DNA of 64,000 nucleotides from Nesterenkonia marinintestina. Its GTDB lineage: Bacteria; Actinomycetota; Actinomycetes; Actinomycetales; Micrococcaceae. Shown in pieces: positions 24,691 to 34,875 of this stretch. The translations under genes and the position numbers were made by a program. The notes under the pieces are model-generated. The model saw only the letters and a list, made by a program, of their open reading frames with translations, was not told the DNA's origin and did no database searches. Each line of letters starts with the position of its first letter. Position 1 is the stretch's first letter. The DNA is taken from the NCBI RefSeq assembly GCF_025420485.1, contig NZ_JAOEFD010000005.1, forward strand, positions 109,050-173,049. Reading direction: 5' to 3'.

Positions 24691-25504
24691 GCCGGCGTCC
24701 GCCCCGGCACCCGACACCGAGGAGACAAGCGGCGCCCCGGTGATCGAGTTCGTCGACGTGGAGAAGCGATTCGGCGACAACGTCGTGCTGAAGAACCTGA
24801 ACTTCACCGTCGAGCGCGGCGAGCGCGTCACCCTGGTCGGCCCCTCCGGGTCCGGGAAGACGACCATCCTGCGGCTGGTGATGACCCTGGAGGAGCTGAC
24901 CGGCGGCTACATCTACATCGACGGCGAGCCGCTGACCCACCGCGAGAAGGACGGCAGACGGGTCCCGGTCTCGAAGAAGGAGCAGAAGCGGCTGCGCACC
25001 CGCATCGGCATGGTGTTTCAGCAGTTCAATCTGTTCCCGAACATGACCGTGCTGGAGAACATCATCGAAGCGCCGGTCCATGTGCTGGGCCGGCCGAAGA
25101 AGGAGGCCGTCGCCAAGGCGCACGACCTGCTGGGCCAGGTGGGGCTCTCCGACAAGGCCGACGCCCATCCGACCTCGCTCTCCGGCGGACAGCAGCAGCG
25201 TGTGGCGATCGCCCGCGCACTGGCCATGGACCCGGAGATCCTCCTGCTCGACGAGGTCACCTCGGCCCTCGACCCGGAGGTCGTCGGGGAGGTGCTGAAC
25301 ATCCTGCGCACCGTGGCCGAGACGACGAACGTGACCATGCTGATCGTCACCCATGAGATGGGCTTCGCCCGCGACGTCTCGCACAAGGTCATGATGTTCG
25401 ACGGCGGCCACGTCGTGGAGTCCGGTCCCCCCGAGAAGATCTTCACCGACCCGGACCACGAGCGCACCAAGTCGTTCCTCTCGGCCGTGCTCGGCGACAA
25501 CTGA
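24674..25504 (+). CDS. ehuA: ABC importer ATP-binding protein (EhuA-like, GlnQ family)
   Basis: The TTG at 24674 is chosen because GGAG lies 7 nt upstream and the frame is coupled to ehuD; 276 aa. After a Pro/Ala-rich N-terminal extension of about 20 residues the ATPase domain reads VIEFVDVEKRFGDNVVLKNL, Walker A GPSGSGKTTILRLV, signature LSGGQQQRVAIARAL, Walker B ILLLDEVTSALDPE (Val in place of the common Pro) and VTHEMGFARD. An insertion with THREKDGRRVPVSKKEQKRL after the first strands is typical of the Ehu-type ATPases. It energises the importer. Confidence 0.88.
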   Translation: MPTPTEPASAPAPDTEETSGAPVIEFVDVEKRFGDNVVLKNLNFTVERGERVTLVGPSGSGKTTILRLVMTLEELTGGYIYIDGEPLTHREKDGRRVPVSKKEQKRLRTRIGMVFQQFNLFPNMTVLENIIEAPVHVLGRPKKEAVAKAHDLLGQVGLSDKADAHPTSLSGGQQQRVAIARALAMDPEILLLDEVTSALDPEVVGEVLNILRTVAETTNVTMLIVTHEMGFARDVSHKVMMFDGGHVVESGPPEKIFTDPDHERTKSFLSAVLGDN

Positions 25505-25515
25505 GGCGATCCCGG

Positions 25516-26955
25516 ATGTCCGAGCCCTCAGAGCGCACCACCCACGACGAGCCCGACGCCGAAGCGCCGACCACCGGGATCCACCCGTTCCTCGTACTCG
25601 GCGCGGTCATCGTCGTGGCCGCGATCAGCACCTGGCTCATCCCCGCCGGTGCATTCGACAGGGAGGAGGTCGACGGCCAGGAGGTCGTCGTCGAGGGGTC
25701 CTACCAGGCGGTCGACGAGGCACCGGCCGGCCTGACCGACGTCTTCACCTCGATCCACCTCGGGATGGTCGAGGCGGCGGCCATCATCTTCTTCATCTTC
25801 GTCGTCGGCGGGGCGTTCGGCGTCATGCGCCGCACCCAGGCGGTGGAGGTCGGCATCACCGCCCTCGCCGGACGGATGCGCCGCTCCCAGATCCTCATCA
25901 TCCCCATCCTGATGCTCGTCTTCGGCATCGCCGGCGCCTCCTTCGGCATGTTCGAGGAGGCTCTGCCCTTCGTCCTCCTCCTGGCGCCGATCGCCGTCCG
26001 ACTGGGCTACGACTCCATGACGGGGACAGCCGTCGTGCTGGTCGGCGTGGCCACCGGGTTCATGGCCGCGATGACCAACCCCTTCACCGTCGGCGTCGCC
26101 CAGGGGATCGCCGAGGTCCCCCTGTTCTCGGGCATCGAGCTGCGCGCGGTGATGTGGGTGACAATGATGGCCGTCTCCATCGCCTTCGTCATGGTCTACG
26201 CCTCGCGCGTCCGGCGGGACCCGGCCCGGAGCCTGACCCGCGCGGCCGACGCGCGCGCCGTCCGAGCCGATGAGGAGGCCGGAGTCGACGAGGAGGACCC
26301 GCGGCTGAGCATGCGCCAGGCCGCGGTGCTGCTGCTCCTGGGCCTGAGCCTGGTGGTGATGGTGTGGGGAGTCCTCGCACAGGGCTGGTTCATGACGGAG
26401 ATCGCCGCGCTGTTCGTGGCCTTCGGCCTGGCCTGCGGACTCATCGGGGGCCTCGGCCTCAACGGCACGGTCGAGGCGTTCGGCGAGGGGTGCCGCGAGA
26501 TGGTCGTCGGAGCCCTGGTGGTCGGCTTCGCCTACGCCGTGCTCCAGGTCCTCTCCGACGCCGCCGTGATCGACACCATCCTGCACGGCGTCTCCTCGTG
26601 GGTCGCCGGCGCCGGCGCGGCGGTCGCCGCGGGCGGCATGCTGGGGGTCCAGGCGCTGATGAACATCGTCATCCCCTCCGGATCGGGACAGGCCGCGCTG
26701 ACCATGCCCATCATGACCCCTCTGGCGGACCTCGTCGGAGTCGACCGGCAGACCGCGGTGCTGGCGTTCCAGCTCGGCGACGGGCTCACCAACATACTCA
26801 CCCCGACGAACGGGCTGCTGCTCGCAGCCCTGGCCCTGGCGAAGATCTCCTGGTTCACCTGGGCGCGCTTCATCTGGCCGCTGATCCTCGTGCACGCCGT
26901 CATCGCCCTCGGCTTCGTGCTGGCCGCACACCTGTGGATCTGGCCCGGATCCTGA
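25516..26955 (+). CDS. YfcC-family membrane carrier
   Basis: The 479-aa protein has about twelve to thirteen membrane helices and the architecture of the YfcC/C4-dicarboxylate carrier-like family: HPFLVLGAVIVVAAISTWLIPAGAF at the N-terminus with the extracytoplasmic VVVEGSYQ loop, IFFIFVVGGAFGVM, the AMTNPFTVGVAQGIA and NIVIPSGSGQAALTMPIM pseudo-repeat motifs, and LGDGLTNILTPTNG. A charged loop (about 235-265) splits the halves. Family members are predicted to carry peptides, amino acids or dicarboxylates. It lies 11 bp after ehuA and before an M20 amidohydrolase, so it may export or import the product of that enzyme. Confidence 0.85.
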   Translation: MSEPSERTTHDEPDAEAPTTGIHPFLVLGAVIVVAAISTWLIPAGAFDREEVDGQEVVVEGSYQAVDEAPAGLTDVFTSIHLGMVEAAAIIFFIFVVGGAFGVMRRTQAVEVGITALAGRMRRSQILIIPILMLVFGIAGASFGMFEEALPFVLLLAPIAVRLGYDSMTGTAVVLVGVATGFMAAMTNPFTVGVAQGIAEVPLFSGIELRAVMWVTMMAVSIAFVMVYASRVRRDPARSLTRAADARAVRADEEAGVDEEDPRLSMRQAAVLLLLGLSLVVMVWGVLAQGWFMTEIAALFVAFGLACGLIGGLGLNGTVEAFGEGCREMVVGALVVGFAYAVLQVLSDAAVIDTILHGVSSWVAGAGAAVAAGGMLGVQALMNIVIPSGSGQAALTMPIMTPLADLVGVDRQTAVLAFQLGDGLTNILTPTNGLLLAALALAKISWFTWARFIWPLILVHAVIALGFVLAAHLWIWPGS

Positions 26956-26994
26956 TCCTCGACCCCGTTCTTCCCACGACAAGGACACCCGCCC

Positions 26995-28281
26995 ATGACC
27001 ACGCTCCCCCACGCCCTGAGCACCCTCGACGAGCACCTGCCGTGGGTCCTCGACACGTACCGGGACCTCCACCGCCACCCGGAGCTCTCGCTGCGTGAGC
27101 ACCGCACCGCCGGGCGCGTGGTGGAGGAGCTGCGGGCCATGGAGGCGGCCGTCGGAGCCGTCGACCACCCGTCCGGCGGATTCGAGATCATCGAGGGCGT
27201 CGGGGGCACCGGGGTGATCGCCGTGCTGCGAGGCGGCGACGGACCCACGGTCCTGCTGCGGGCCGACATGGACGGCCTGCCGGTGCGGGAGGAGACCGGA
27301 CTGGAGTGGGCCTCCGTCGACACCGGCATCACCTACGACGGAGACGGGCCGGTCCCGGTCATGCACGCATGCGGCCATGACACCCACGTCGCGTCCCTGT
27401 TGGGGAGCCTGCGCCTCCTGCTGGACGCGCGGGACGGCTGGTCGGGCACGGTGGTCGCGGTGTTCCAGCCGGCCGAGGAGCAGCACAACGGCGCCGAGAA
27501 GATGGTCGCCGACGGACTCGTCGGGCGGATCCCCACGGCGGACGTGGCCCTGGGCCAGCATGTGATGCCGGGGCCGGCCGACGCGGTGGAGATCGCCGCC
27601 GGCCCGATCATGGCCGCCTGCGACGACTTCCGCATCACCCTGCGCGGCCGGGGCGCACACGGCGCATCACCGCACCTCGGGCTCGACCCGGTGGTGATGG
27701 CCGCCTCGCTCGTGATGCGCCTGCAGACCGTGGTCTCCCGCCACACCGACCCGGAGGACGCGGCAGTGCTCAGCGTGGGACGGATCGAGGGCGGCACGAA
27801 GAACAACATCATCCCCGAGCATGCGGTGGTCGAGGGCACCGTCCGCAGCTTCGACCCCGAGGTCAGCCGCCGGTGCTGTGAGCTCATCGTCCGGATGGCC
27901 CACGCCGAGGCCGACGCCCACGGAGCCCCGGAGCCCGAGGTCAGGTTCTTCGACCGGCTGCCGGTCACCGACAACGACCCCGGCGTCGTGGACACGGTGC
28001 GAGGGGCCCTCCGTGAGGCGCTCGGCGAGGACCGCGTCGCCGAGATGCCTCGGGCCTCAGGCTCCGAGGACTTCTCCGTGCTCCCCGACGCCTTCGGGAC
28101 CCCCTACGCCTACTGGAACTTCGGCGCCTTCGACCGGGAGTCCTGGCTCGCCTCGGAGGATCCCCACGGCGAGTTCCCCGACAACCATTCCCCTGCCTTC
28201 GCCCCTGTGCCCGAGGTCAGCCTTCGCACCGGAGTCACCGCCATGACCGCCGCGGCATGGGCCTGGCTCGGACGACGGTGA
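26995..28281 (+). CDS. M20-family amidohydrolase (hippurate hydrolase-like)
   Basis: The 428-aa protein has the M20D signatures: [18 protein letters not shown] near the start, [17 protein letters not shown], the metal-binding [31 protein letters not shown], the dimerisation domain [20 protein letters not shown], and the late metal ligand block [10 protein letters not shown]. Such enzymes remove acyl groups from amino acids (for example N-acetyl or benzoyl) with two zinc ions. With the ehu-like importer and YfcC carrier it could process an imported N-acylated amino acid. In ectoine catabolism the deacetylase DoeB belongs to another family, so this is not simply doeB. A TAGACT -10 box for lysC follows. 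Confidence 0.88.
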   Translation: MTTLPHALSTLDEHLPWVLDTYRDLHRHPELSLREHRTAGRVVEELRAMEAAVGAVDHPSGGFEIIEGVGGTGVIAVLRGGDGPTVLLRADMDGLPVREETGLEWASVDTGITYDGDGPVPVMHACGHDTHVASLLGSLRLLLDARDGWSGTVVAVFQPAEEQHNGAEKMVADGLVGRIPTADVALGQHVMPGPADAVEIAAGPIMAACDDFRITLRGRGAHGASPHLGLDPVVMAASLVMRLQTVVSRHTDPEDAAVLSVGRIEGGTKNNIIPEHAVVEGTVRSFDPEVSRRCCELIVRMAHAEADAHGAPEPEVRFFDRLPVTDNDPGVVDTVRGALREALGEDRVAEMPRASGSEDFSVLPDAFGTPYAYWNFGAFDRESWLASEDPHGEFPDNHSPAFAPVPEVSLRTGVTAMTAAAWAWLGRR

Positions 28282-28346
28282 CCGCCGCGGCACGGACGCA
28301 TAGACTTGGACCGCACACCAACCATCACAGGAGTGAGTCAGAGCCG

Positions 28347-29627
<1,281 letters not shown>

Positions 29628-29644
29628 CGAGGCCACGACATACA

Positions 29645-29690
29645 CACAGGCGGCAGGTTCTCTGACTGATCAGAGGTCCTGCCGCCTGTG
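29645..29690 (+). terminator. Strong hairpin terminator after lysC
   Basis: CACAGGCGGCAGG (29645-29657) pairs perfectly with CCTGCCGCCTGTG (29678-29690), and the stem continues with CTCTGA/TCAGAG to a CTGA loop, interrupted by a T-T mismatch and a T-G wobble. The stem is about 20 bp. Confidence 0.88.
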
Positions 29691-29710
29691 CGTACGGTGC
29701 GAGATACGTG

Positions 29711-30688
29711 ATGAGTGTAACCCAGATCTCAGGTGGATTTCAGGAAGCCCACGGTTTCGCGGTGTTGTCTGAGCGCGAGCATGACATTCGGCGTACCGCA
29801 CACCACCAGCGGGTGAACAGATACACCGAGGACTTCCTCGCCCGACGACACCAGGGGCGGAAGCACCCGGTGGAGGACTTCCTGTTCACCTACTACTCCC
29901 ACTCCCCCGGCCAGCTGGCCCGGTGGCATCCGGGCGCCGGCGTCGTGCTCGCCGGCGCCGGGGACGAGGAGCCCGTGCGCCGCCGGTTCTACACCACGGT
30001 CGACGACGGCACCGCGGCCGGCGGAGCGACGGTCGACGTCGAGGAGTTCGTGGCCGAACGCGGGTCGATGATCGGCTTCGCACGGCGGCTGCTGTCCTCG
30101 ACGGCGGCACGGCCTGCCGCGCTCGGGTGCTTCGGTCTGCATGAGTGGGCGATGGTGTACCGGTCGGAGCAGCATGGGCAGCGGCACGATCAGGTGCCCC
30201 TGCGCCTGGGCGCCGACGGCACCGACGAGGTCGTGGAGTCCCTCGACATCCGCTGCACACACTTCGACGCCTACCGCTTCTACACACCCTCGGCACGCCC
30301 GCTGAACTCGCTGCGGCCGACCCGGGAGGACCAGGCGGAGATGGAGCAGCCGGGGTGCCTTCACGCCAATATGGACCTGTACAAGTGGGCGTACAAGCTC
30401 GTGCCGGGCGTGGGCTCGGACCTGCTGATGGACTGCTTCGACCTGGCCTGGCGCATCCGCGTGCTGGACATGCGCGCCTCCCCGTACGACCTCGCCGACT
30501 GGGGCTACGAACCCGTGCGGATCGAGGAGCCCGCCGGGCGGGCCGAGTACGTCCGCGCGCAGATGGGCTTCTCGGAGGAGGCGCAGGTGCTGCGCGGCAG
30601 GATCCTGGCGCAGCTGGACCTGATTGAGGAGCTGGCGGATTCCGTCGAGTCGGCGGGTCTGAAGGACCTCGGCGCGGACATGTCATAG
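29711..30688 (+). CDS. Conserved actinobacterial protein of unknown function
   Basis: The frame starts at ATG 29711 or the adjacent GTG 29708; TACGGT at 29693-29698 would suit a leaderless GTG. The 325-aa product has conserved-looking blocks HPVEDFLFTYYSHSPGQLARW, CFGLHEWAMVY, LRLGADGTDEVVES, HFDAYRFYTPSARPLN and DLYKWAYKLVPGVGSDLLMD. Homologues with these blocks are widespread in actinobacteria and often labelled 3-methyladenine DNA glycosylase, without an evident HhH-glycosylase fold here. I do not endorse that name. The protein is soluble and without a signal peptide. Function unknown. Confidence 0.72.
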   Translation: MSVTQISGGFQEAHGFAVLSEREHDIRRTAHHQRVNRYTEDFLARRHQGRKHPVEDFLFTYYSHSPGQLARWHPGAGVVLAGAGDEEPVRRRFYTTVDDGTAAGGATVDVEEFVAERGSMIGFARRLLSSTAARPAALGCFGLHEWAMVYRSEQHGQRHDQVPLRLGADGTDEVVESLDIRCTHFDAYRFYTPSARPLNSLRPTREDQAEMEQPGCLHANMDLYKWAYKLVPGVGSDLLMDCFDLAWRIRVLDMRASPYDLADWGYEPVRIEEPAGRAEYVRAQMGFSEEAQVLRGRILAQLDLIEELADSVESAGLKDLGADMS

Positions 30689-30757
30689 GTCCCTCGTAGC
30701 GTGGTGGGTGATCGGAGGAGACGATCAGCTCGGACGCGACGAGGGGGTGCGGAACCC

Positions 30758-32185
30758 ATGGCACAGTCGGAGGACCGGCGGGCGGGCCTGCCGGACCGGA
30801 ACGCACCTCACCTCGACGCGCTGCGTGCGGCGGCCGTCGAAGCTCGTCGGGCCGAGGCACGCAGCTGGTCGGCGATGGTCGCCCACCAGGACGCACAGGA
30901 GCGCCGCTTCGCCGCCGACGGTCTCACGGGCCCGGCCTTGGCGGTCGCCCGGTCCACCGTGGCCGGTGACGTCGCCCGGGTCCTGAACTGTTCGGAGAGG
31001 TTCGCCGCATCGACCCTCTCCACCGCTCGGCAGGTGCGCCGTGACCTCCCGGACACCTGGTGCGCCTTCCGCCGCGGCCTGGTGGAGCGTATCGCCGTCA
31101 CCCGGATCGCCGAGGCCGCCGCGCTGCTGACCGCGGACGCGGGCGTGACGGACCTCGAGGTCCTCGCCGCCTTCGACGCCGAGGCCTCGGCCGCTGCGGC
31201 CCGGATGCCGCTGAGCCGTCTCGGCCCCTGGATGAGGCGGTACATCGCCCGGGCGGCCCCGGAGGCCGCCGATCGTCGGGCGCGCCGGTCACGGGCCGAC
31301 AGGTGGGTCAGGGTGACCCATGACGACGACGGGATGAGCCTCCTCGAGGCGCGTCTGCCCACTCTGACCGCCGCGGCCATCGCGCGCCGACTCTCGGCGG
31401 TGGCCCGGTCGGCGGACTCCCCTGTGCCCCATCAGGACGAACGCGGTCGCGCCCTCGACGGGGCGCAGGACCCGGCCGACGTGCCCGAGACCCGTGCCGA
31501 CGGTGACCCGCGCACTCTGGATCAGAGGGAGGCGGACCTGCTCGGCGCCTGGCTGCTGTCGGGACGGATCGACGGGGTCGAGGTGGACGCGAAGATCGCC
31601 GTGATGATCCCGGAGGCCACGCTGATCGGCGATTCGCAGGCACCCGGCATCGCCGCCGACGGCTCGTTCACCGTCCCGGCGGAGGACGCTCGCCGACTGG
31701 CCCTGCGGGGTCTCACCGGGGGTCACGACTGGTACGAAGCGCGATGCCGCCCGCGCACCGTGTCCGGGCCGGCGTCCGACGGCCTCGGCCCGACGGGGAC
31801 GGAGGTGGATCTGCTCTCCGTGGTCTCCACCGGACGGGCGCCCTCGAAGCGCGTCAGGGACGCCCTGATCTTCTGAGACGGGACCTGCCGAGCCCCCGGC
31901 TGCGGCGTCACGGCGGAGCGATGCGACCTCGACCACCAGATCCCCCATCCCGAGGGTCCCACCGCAGCCCACAATCTCTGGGCACTGTGCCGGCGGCACC
32001 ACCGGATGAAGTCCCACGGCTACCTCACACCGCCGGATCCGGCACCGCCCCCGGACGAACCGACTCCAGAATCGTCGTCATCGCAGCACCCACCTCGGTC
32101 GATGCTGCCCGGCCGGCGTCATGGAGCGGTCGATCTGATCTGGGCCGTACCGCCGCACGATCGTCGATCCCGCCGTGCCTCATGA
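30758..32185 (+). pseudogene. DUF222/HNH endonuclease gene interrupted by an in-frame TGA
   Basis: The frame opens at ATG 30758 (MAQSEDRRAGLPDRN) behind a G-rich ribosome site and encodes the DUF222 domain typical of actinobacterial repeat-family HNH proteins (RSTVAGDVARVLNCSERFA, TARQVRRDLPDTW, ARKW-like ADRWVRVTHDDDGMSLLEA). It stops at TGA 31874-31876 after RDALIF. In the same frame the sequence continues DGTCRAPGCGV...CDLDHQIPHPEG...HNLWALCRRHHRMK, the complete HNH zinc/nuclease domain, to TGA at 32183. Intact relatives read Arg-Asp-Gly-x-Cys here, so CGA to TGA is the simplest cause. The truncated product lacks its nuclease. Sequencing error is the alternative. Confidence 0.88.
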
Positions 32186-32226
32186 TGCTGATCCGTGATG
32201 CTGGTCCGTGAGACTGACCGTGAGGC

Positions 32227-32919
32227 TCAGACGCCTGCGGGCAGGCGCGCCTCGTGCAGGAGCCGTTCGATCTCAGGTGCGGTGAACTCGTCGTCGAAGA
32301 TGGGGGTGCCGTTCTCGAACGCCCGTCCGGCCGCCAGCGGTCCGGCGTCGACGACGTCGAAGCCAAGGCTGTCGACGAAGTCCGCGACCGCCGCCTTGGC
32401 GTCGGCGTCGTCGCCGGCCATGGCCAGAGCCCGGCGACCGTCGGCTCCCGCGGGACGAGCATCCGTCTCGATGAACCCGTAGCCGATGTGGTTCAGGGTC
32501 TTGACCAGCGTGACCTCGTCGCCGAGGAAGTCCGCCAGCACCTCAGAGGTCGACAGGGCACCCTCGAACTCGTCGAGACGGCCGTCGACCTCACTCCAGT
32601 AGTTGCTCACGTCGACCACGATGTGGCCGCGGAGCGTCTCGACGTCGAAGCTCCGGTACCGGTGCAGCGGGGCGGCGAGCACGATGAGATCGGCTCCGCG
32701 CAGCTCGTGGCTGTCCACCGCGCGGGCGCCGGGCACGATGACCTCGGTGAGCAGGCGGATCTCAGCCGCCGGCCGGGCCGTGGCGATCGTCACGCTGTGC
32801 CCCGCGCGCACCGCCTGGCGCGCCACGGCGGTGCCCACGCGTCCGGCGCCGAGCACCCCGATCGTCAGTCCCCGACCGGTGCGGCTCTGCTCGCCGTCGT
32901 GTCCTGTGGTGAAGTCCAT
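32227..32919 (-). CDS. NADPH-dependent F420 reductase-like dinucleotide-binding protein
   Basis: ATG 32919 follows GGAGGG; 230 aa. The N-terminal Rossmann fold reads LTIGVLGAGRVGTAVARQAV, then HSVTIATARP and ADLIVLAAPLHRY, the pattern of the F420_oxidored/NADP-binding family (coenzyme F420-dependent NADP oxidoreductase and F420-independent relatives). VDVSNYWSEVDG and VKTLNHIGYGFIE are family features near the active site; many such proteins in organisms without F420 act as NAD(P)H-linked reductases of unknown substrate. The gene stands alone with a palindromic operator upstream, so it is probably induced by a small molecule. Confidence 0.82.
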   Translation of the reverse strand: MDFTTGHDGEQSRTGRGLTIGVLGAGRVGTAVARQAVRAGHSVTIATARPAAEIRLLTEVIVPGARAVDSHELRGADLIVLAAPLHRYRSFDVETLRGHIVVDVSNYWSEVDGRLDEFEGALSTSEVLADFLGDEVTLVKTLNHIGYGFIETDARPAGADGRRALAMAGDDADAKAAVADFVDSLGFDVVDAGPLAAGRAFENGTPIFDDEFTAPEIERLLHEARLPAGV

Positions 32920-32953
32920 CGGTCCCTCCTGCGGTCCTGCTGCTGCCTAGTCC

Positions 32954-32967
32954 TTTCAATTTTGAAA
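32954..32967. promoter_or_regulatory. Palindrome TTTCAA-TT-TTGAAA upstream of the reductase gene
   Basis: A perfect 6+2+6 bp inverted repeat 35 bp before the start of the minus-strand reductase gene, in the promoter position. AT-rich palindromes of this type are bound by MarR- or PadR/HxlR-like repressors. No such regulator is encoded beside it. Confidence 0.45.
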
Positions 32968-33015
32968 CAACAGGCCTCCGAGGGGATTTGTTCCCGCCGG
33001 GTCAGGGTCGCGGGA

Positions 33016-33645
33016 TCACTGCAGGGCGACGCGCAGGCTCAGCCCGCCCAGGGCGACTCCGGTGAAGGTGTCGAGGAAGCGGCGGACCCGCCGTCGCTGC
33101 AGCCACTTCGAGGCGCTGTCGACCAGCAGGGCGAGCAGCGTCTGCTGGGCCAGGCCCAGGACCGGCAGCGTCAGAGCGAGGAGGCCGAGGGCCCAGAAGG
33201 GCATGGTCGGGGTCATGAACTGCGGGAAGAGGGCGAGATAGAACATCAGCACCGCGGGGTTGGTGATGTTGGTGATGAAGCCCTGCCGGAAGCCGCGCGC
33301 CCCGGCCTTCGTGCTGCGCAGCTGGGCGGTGTACTCGCCCTTCCAGGCCGAGCGCAGCGCCTGCAGCGCCAGGAACGTCAGGTAGGCCACGCCGATCCAG
33401 CGGATCGTCTGCAGCACGGGCTGGGACTGGGCGATCAGGATCCCAAGACCCGCGGCGGTGAGCACACCCTGCACGGCGGCCGCCGAGGTGACGCCGAATG
33501 CCGTGGCCACCCCTCCGCGGCGTCCGGACATCAGCGAGTTCTTCAGCACCACGGCGGTGTCCGAACCGGGGGTGATCACCACCACGGCGGCGATCAGCAG
33601 GAAGCTCAGGTACGCAGTCATCTCCACGGGAGTTGAGTATGTCAT
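33016..33645 (-). CDS. LysE/RhtB-family amino acid exporter
   Basis: ATG 33645 gives 209 aa, the normal RhtB length; an ATG at 33621 is the alternative and no start has a good ribosome site. The protein has about six membrane helices. FLLIAAVVVITPGSDTAVVLKNSL matches the family signature (TPGPD with Ser for Pro), followed by GRRGGVATAFGVTSAAAVQG. GFRQGFITNITNPAVLMFYLALFPQF is the second hallmark (N-P-K/A..FF...PQF). Such carriers export homoserine, threonine, leucine, lysine or related compounds. The gene is divergent from purS. Confidence 0.88.
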   Translation of the reverse strand: MTYSTPVEMTAYLSFLLIAAVVVITPGSDTAVVLKNSLMSGRRGGVATAFGVTSAAAVQGVLTAAGLGILIAQSQPVLQTIRWIGVAYLTFLALQALRSAWKGEYTAQLRSTKAGARGFRQGFITNITNPAVLMFYLALFPQFMTPTMPFWALGLLALTLPVLGLAQQTLLALLVDSASKWLQRRRVRRFLDTFTGVALGGLSLRVALQ

Positions 33646-33826
33646 CGCGCGCGTACGCACCCAACCGATCGTGGGGAGTTTCACGATGCGGACGCCTCAG
33701 CCCCTGACGGCTAGACTGAACCGCGCAAGCACGCGGAGCGCCGGGCACCGGCGTGAGACGGCACCCATCGCGCGCGCCGCCGCTCCCCGTGCAGTCAGGC
33801 ACCAGCAGAACAGCACAGGAGTCCCC

Positions 33827-34081
33827 ATGCCGCGCATCGTCGTCGAGGTCATGCCCAAGCCAGAGATCCTCGACCCGCAGGGCAAGGCCATCGCCTCGGC
33901 CCTCCCCCACCTCGGATTCGACGGGTTCTCCGGTGTCCGGCAGGGACGCCGCTTCGAGCTCACCGTCGAGGGTGAGGTCACCGAGGGGATCCTGGAGCAG
34001 GCCCGCCGCGCGGCCGAGGACCTGCTCTCCAACCCTGTGATCGAGGACGTCGTCGACGTGCGCGTCGAGGGTGACGCCTGA
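33827..34081 (+). CDS. purS: Phosphoribosylformylglycinamidine synthase subunit PurS
   Basis: ATG 33827 after AGGAG; 84 aa. [30 protein letters not shown] and [11 protein letters not shown] are PurS motifs. PurS joins PurQ and PurL to make FGAM from FGAR, ATP and glutamine in de novo purine synthesis; it bridges the two larger subunits and helps ammonia channelling. A TAGACT at 33712-33717 is a possible -10 box, leaving a leader of about 105 nt in which no known riboswitch was recognised. purQ follows 2 bp later. Confidence 0.96.
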   Translation: MPRIVVEVMPKPEILDPQGKAIASALPHLGFDGFSGVRQGRRFELTVEGEVTEGILEQARRAAEDLLSNPVIEDVVDVRVEGDA

Positions 34082-34083
34082 CC

Positions 34084-34875
34084 ATGTCCCCACAGACTCC
34101 CCCGACACCCGCAGAGACTCCGCTGATCGGCGACTACGCCGAGAGCTCCGCCGCACTGACCGGTGCTCGCATCGGCGTGGTCACGTTCCCCGGGACCCTC
34201 GACGACCGCGACGCCGCCCGCGCGGTGCGTCTGGCCGGCGGCACCGCCGTCGCCCTCTGGCACGCCGACGACGACCTCGGCGACGTCGACGCCGTCATCG
34301 TCCCCGGCGGCTTCTCCTACGGCGACTACCTGCGCGCCGGTGCGATCTCCCGGTTCGCCCCGATGATGACCTCGATCGCCCGTGAGGCGCAGACCGGCAC
34401 GCTGCCGGTGCTGGGCATCTGCAACGGCTTCCAGATCCTCACCGAGGCCCACCTGCTGCCCGGCTCCATGATCCGGAACGACCACCTGAAGTTCCGCTGC
34501 GCCGACCAGGTGCTGCGCGTGGAGAACACCTCCACGGCCTGGACCTCCCAGTACACCGACGACGAGCTCATCACCGTGGTGCTGAAGAACCAGGACGGCC
34601 GGTACGTCGCCGACGAGGAGACCCTGACTAGGCTCGAGGAGGAGGGCCGCGTGGTCTTCCGCTACGTCGGCTCCAACCCGAACGGCTCACGGAACGACAT
34701 CGCCGGCATCACCAACGCCGCCGGCAACATCGTCGGTCTGATGCCGCACCCCGAGCACGCCGTCGAGGCCGGCTATGGTCCCGACGACGCCGTCGGCATG
34801 CGCGCCGGCACCGACGGACTGACCGTCTTCACCTCCGTGATCTCCTCCCTGACCTCGTCCGGAGCCGCCCTGTGA
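34084..34875 (+). CDS. purQ: Phosphoribosylformylglycinamidine synthase glutaminase subunit PurQ
   Basis: 263 aa, somewhat longer than usual (about 225-230) because of an N-terminal extension of some 28 residues ([20 protein letters not shown]) and a C-terminal tail. The class I glutaminase triad is visible: the nucleophile Cys in [10 protein letters not shown] (about residue 114) and the His/Glu in [28 protein letters not shown] is the PurQ N-terminal motif. It releases ammonia for PurL. The stop overlaps the purL start by 4 bp. Trimming of the N-terminus to an internal start is possible, but the sequence right after purS with ATG at 34084 makes this start likely. Confidence 0.95.
   Translation: MSPQTPPTPAETPLIGDYAESSAALTGARIGVVTFPGTLDDRDAARAVRLAGGTAVALWHADDDLGDVDAVIVPGGFSYGDYLRAGAISRFAPMMTSIAREAQTGTLPVLGICNGFQILTEAHLLPGSMIRNDHLKFRCADQVLRVENTSTAWTSQYTDDELITVVLKNQDGRYVADEETLTRLEEEGRVVFRYVGSNPNGSRNDIAGITNAAGNIVGLMPHPEHAVEAGYGPDDAVGMRAGTDGLTVFTSVISSLTSSGAAL

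Noticed and set aside
31874..31876. TGA as a selenocysteine codon or programmed read-through in the DUF222 gene
   Set aside because: The position is Arg in the family, no selenocysteine-type hairpin was seen immediately after it, and the family has no selenoprotein precedent.
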